This document shows positions 29,791 through 29,920 of a stretch of DNA of 29,920 bases, piece after piece. The stretch lies in assembly GCA_000934455.1 (NCBI GenBank), contig KN892353.1:1-29920 (forward strand), written 5' to 3'. Position 1 is the first letter of the stretch, and the number at the start of each line of letters is the position of its first letter. The stretch comes from Apostichopus parvimensis (Eukaryota > Echinodermata > Holothuroidea > Aspidochirotida > Stichopodidae). The position numbers and the translations under genes were made by a program. Under the pieces are notes generated by a model, which was not told the DNA's origin, did not search any database, and saw nothing but the letters and a program-made list of their open reading frames with translations.

Positions 29791-29920
29791 GTAAAACCAC
29801 AGAGGTATGAGATATCGCCTACAGACGTCCACGCAATTAACCTACGGGACCTTCTTGTGCGTGCTGCTGTTCCACCTCTAACTTCTAACCCCACACCCAC
29901 TCAGCATGGTACTTTGATCG

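Overview
The window is eukaryotic: AT-rich, intron-dense animal DNA with one 884-base scaffold gap (18025-18908). Nearly all of it is a single gene on the minus strand. I assembled the gene exon by exon as KIF23/MKLP1, the kinesin-6 motor of the centralspindlin complex. The 21 coding exons join in frame through GT-AG introns from the ATG at 28702 to the stop at 3999 and give 848 residues, close to the short vertebrate isoform. Protein similarity and the types of repeat suggest a marine invertebrate deuterostome, plausibly an echinoderm. That placement is an inference, not a proof.

Layout from right to left, following the gene. 29700-29920 holds a repeat fossil with a hammerhead-like core. About 28800-28900 is a proximal promoter with an inverted CCAAT box and a CHR-like TTTGAA. 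Exon 1 (28702-28692) carries only MKP and part of T. Exons 2-13 (26731-10413) encode the N-terminus and the motor domain, including the kinesin-6 loop-6 insertion. Exons 14-18 encode the neck and coiled coil. Exons 18-21 encode the regulated C-terminus (RHRRSRS site, TRGGG block, RKRK basic cluster). The terminal exon is 4070-3999. 3'UTR or flanking DNA fills the rest to position 1.

The introns carry the unusual material. Intron 8 (22868-13186) contains a 4.65-kb element with perfect 34-bp terminal inverted repeats (15591-20235). Eight copies of the 14-mer GTTTCGGAGGTGAC lie inside it, in both orientations, and I found none elsewhere in the window. This is the best candidate for something undescribed. 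Intron 17 begins with a 43-bp minisatellite that grew out of the 3' end of exon 17, so the true 5' splice site is followed by about ten tandem copies of itself. In the 3'UTR/flank, a tRNA-like sequence is interrupted by a 47-bp tandem repeat, and there is a near-perfect 24-bp hairpin. Smaller MITEs, a LINE tail, minisatellites and AT-rich palindromic repeats are scattered through the other introns. I saw no second protein-coding gene.
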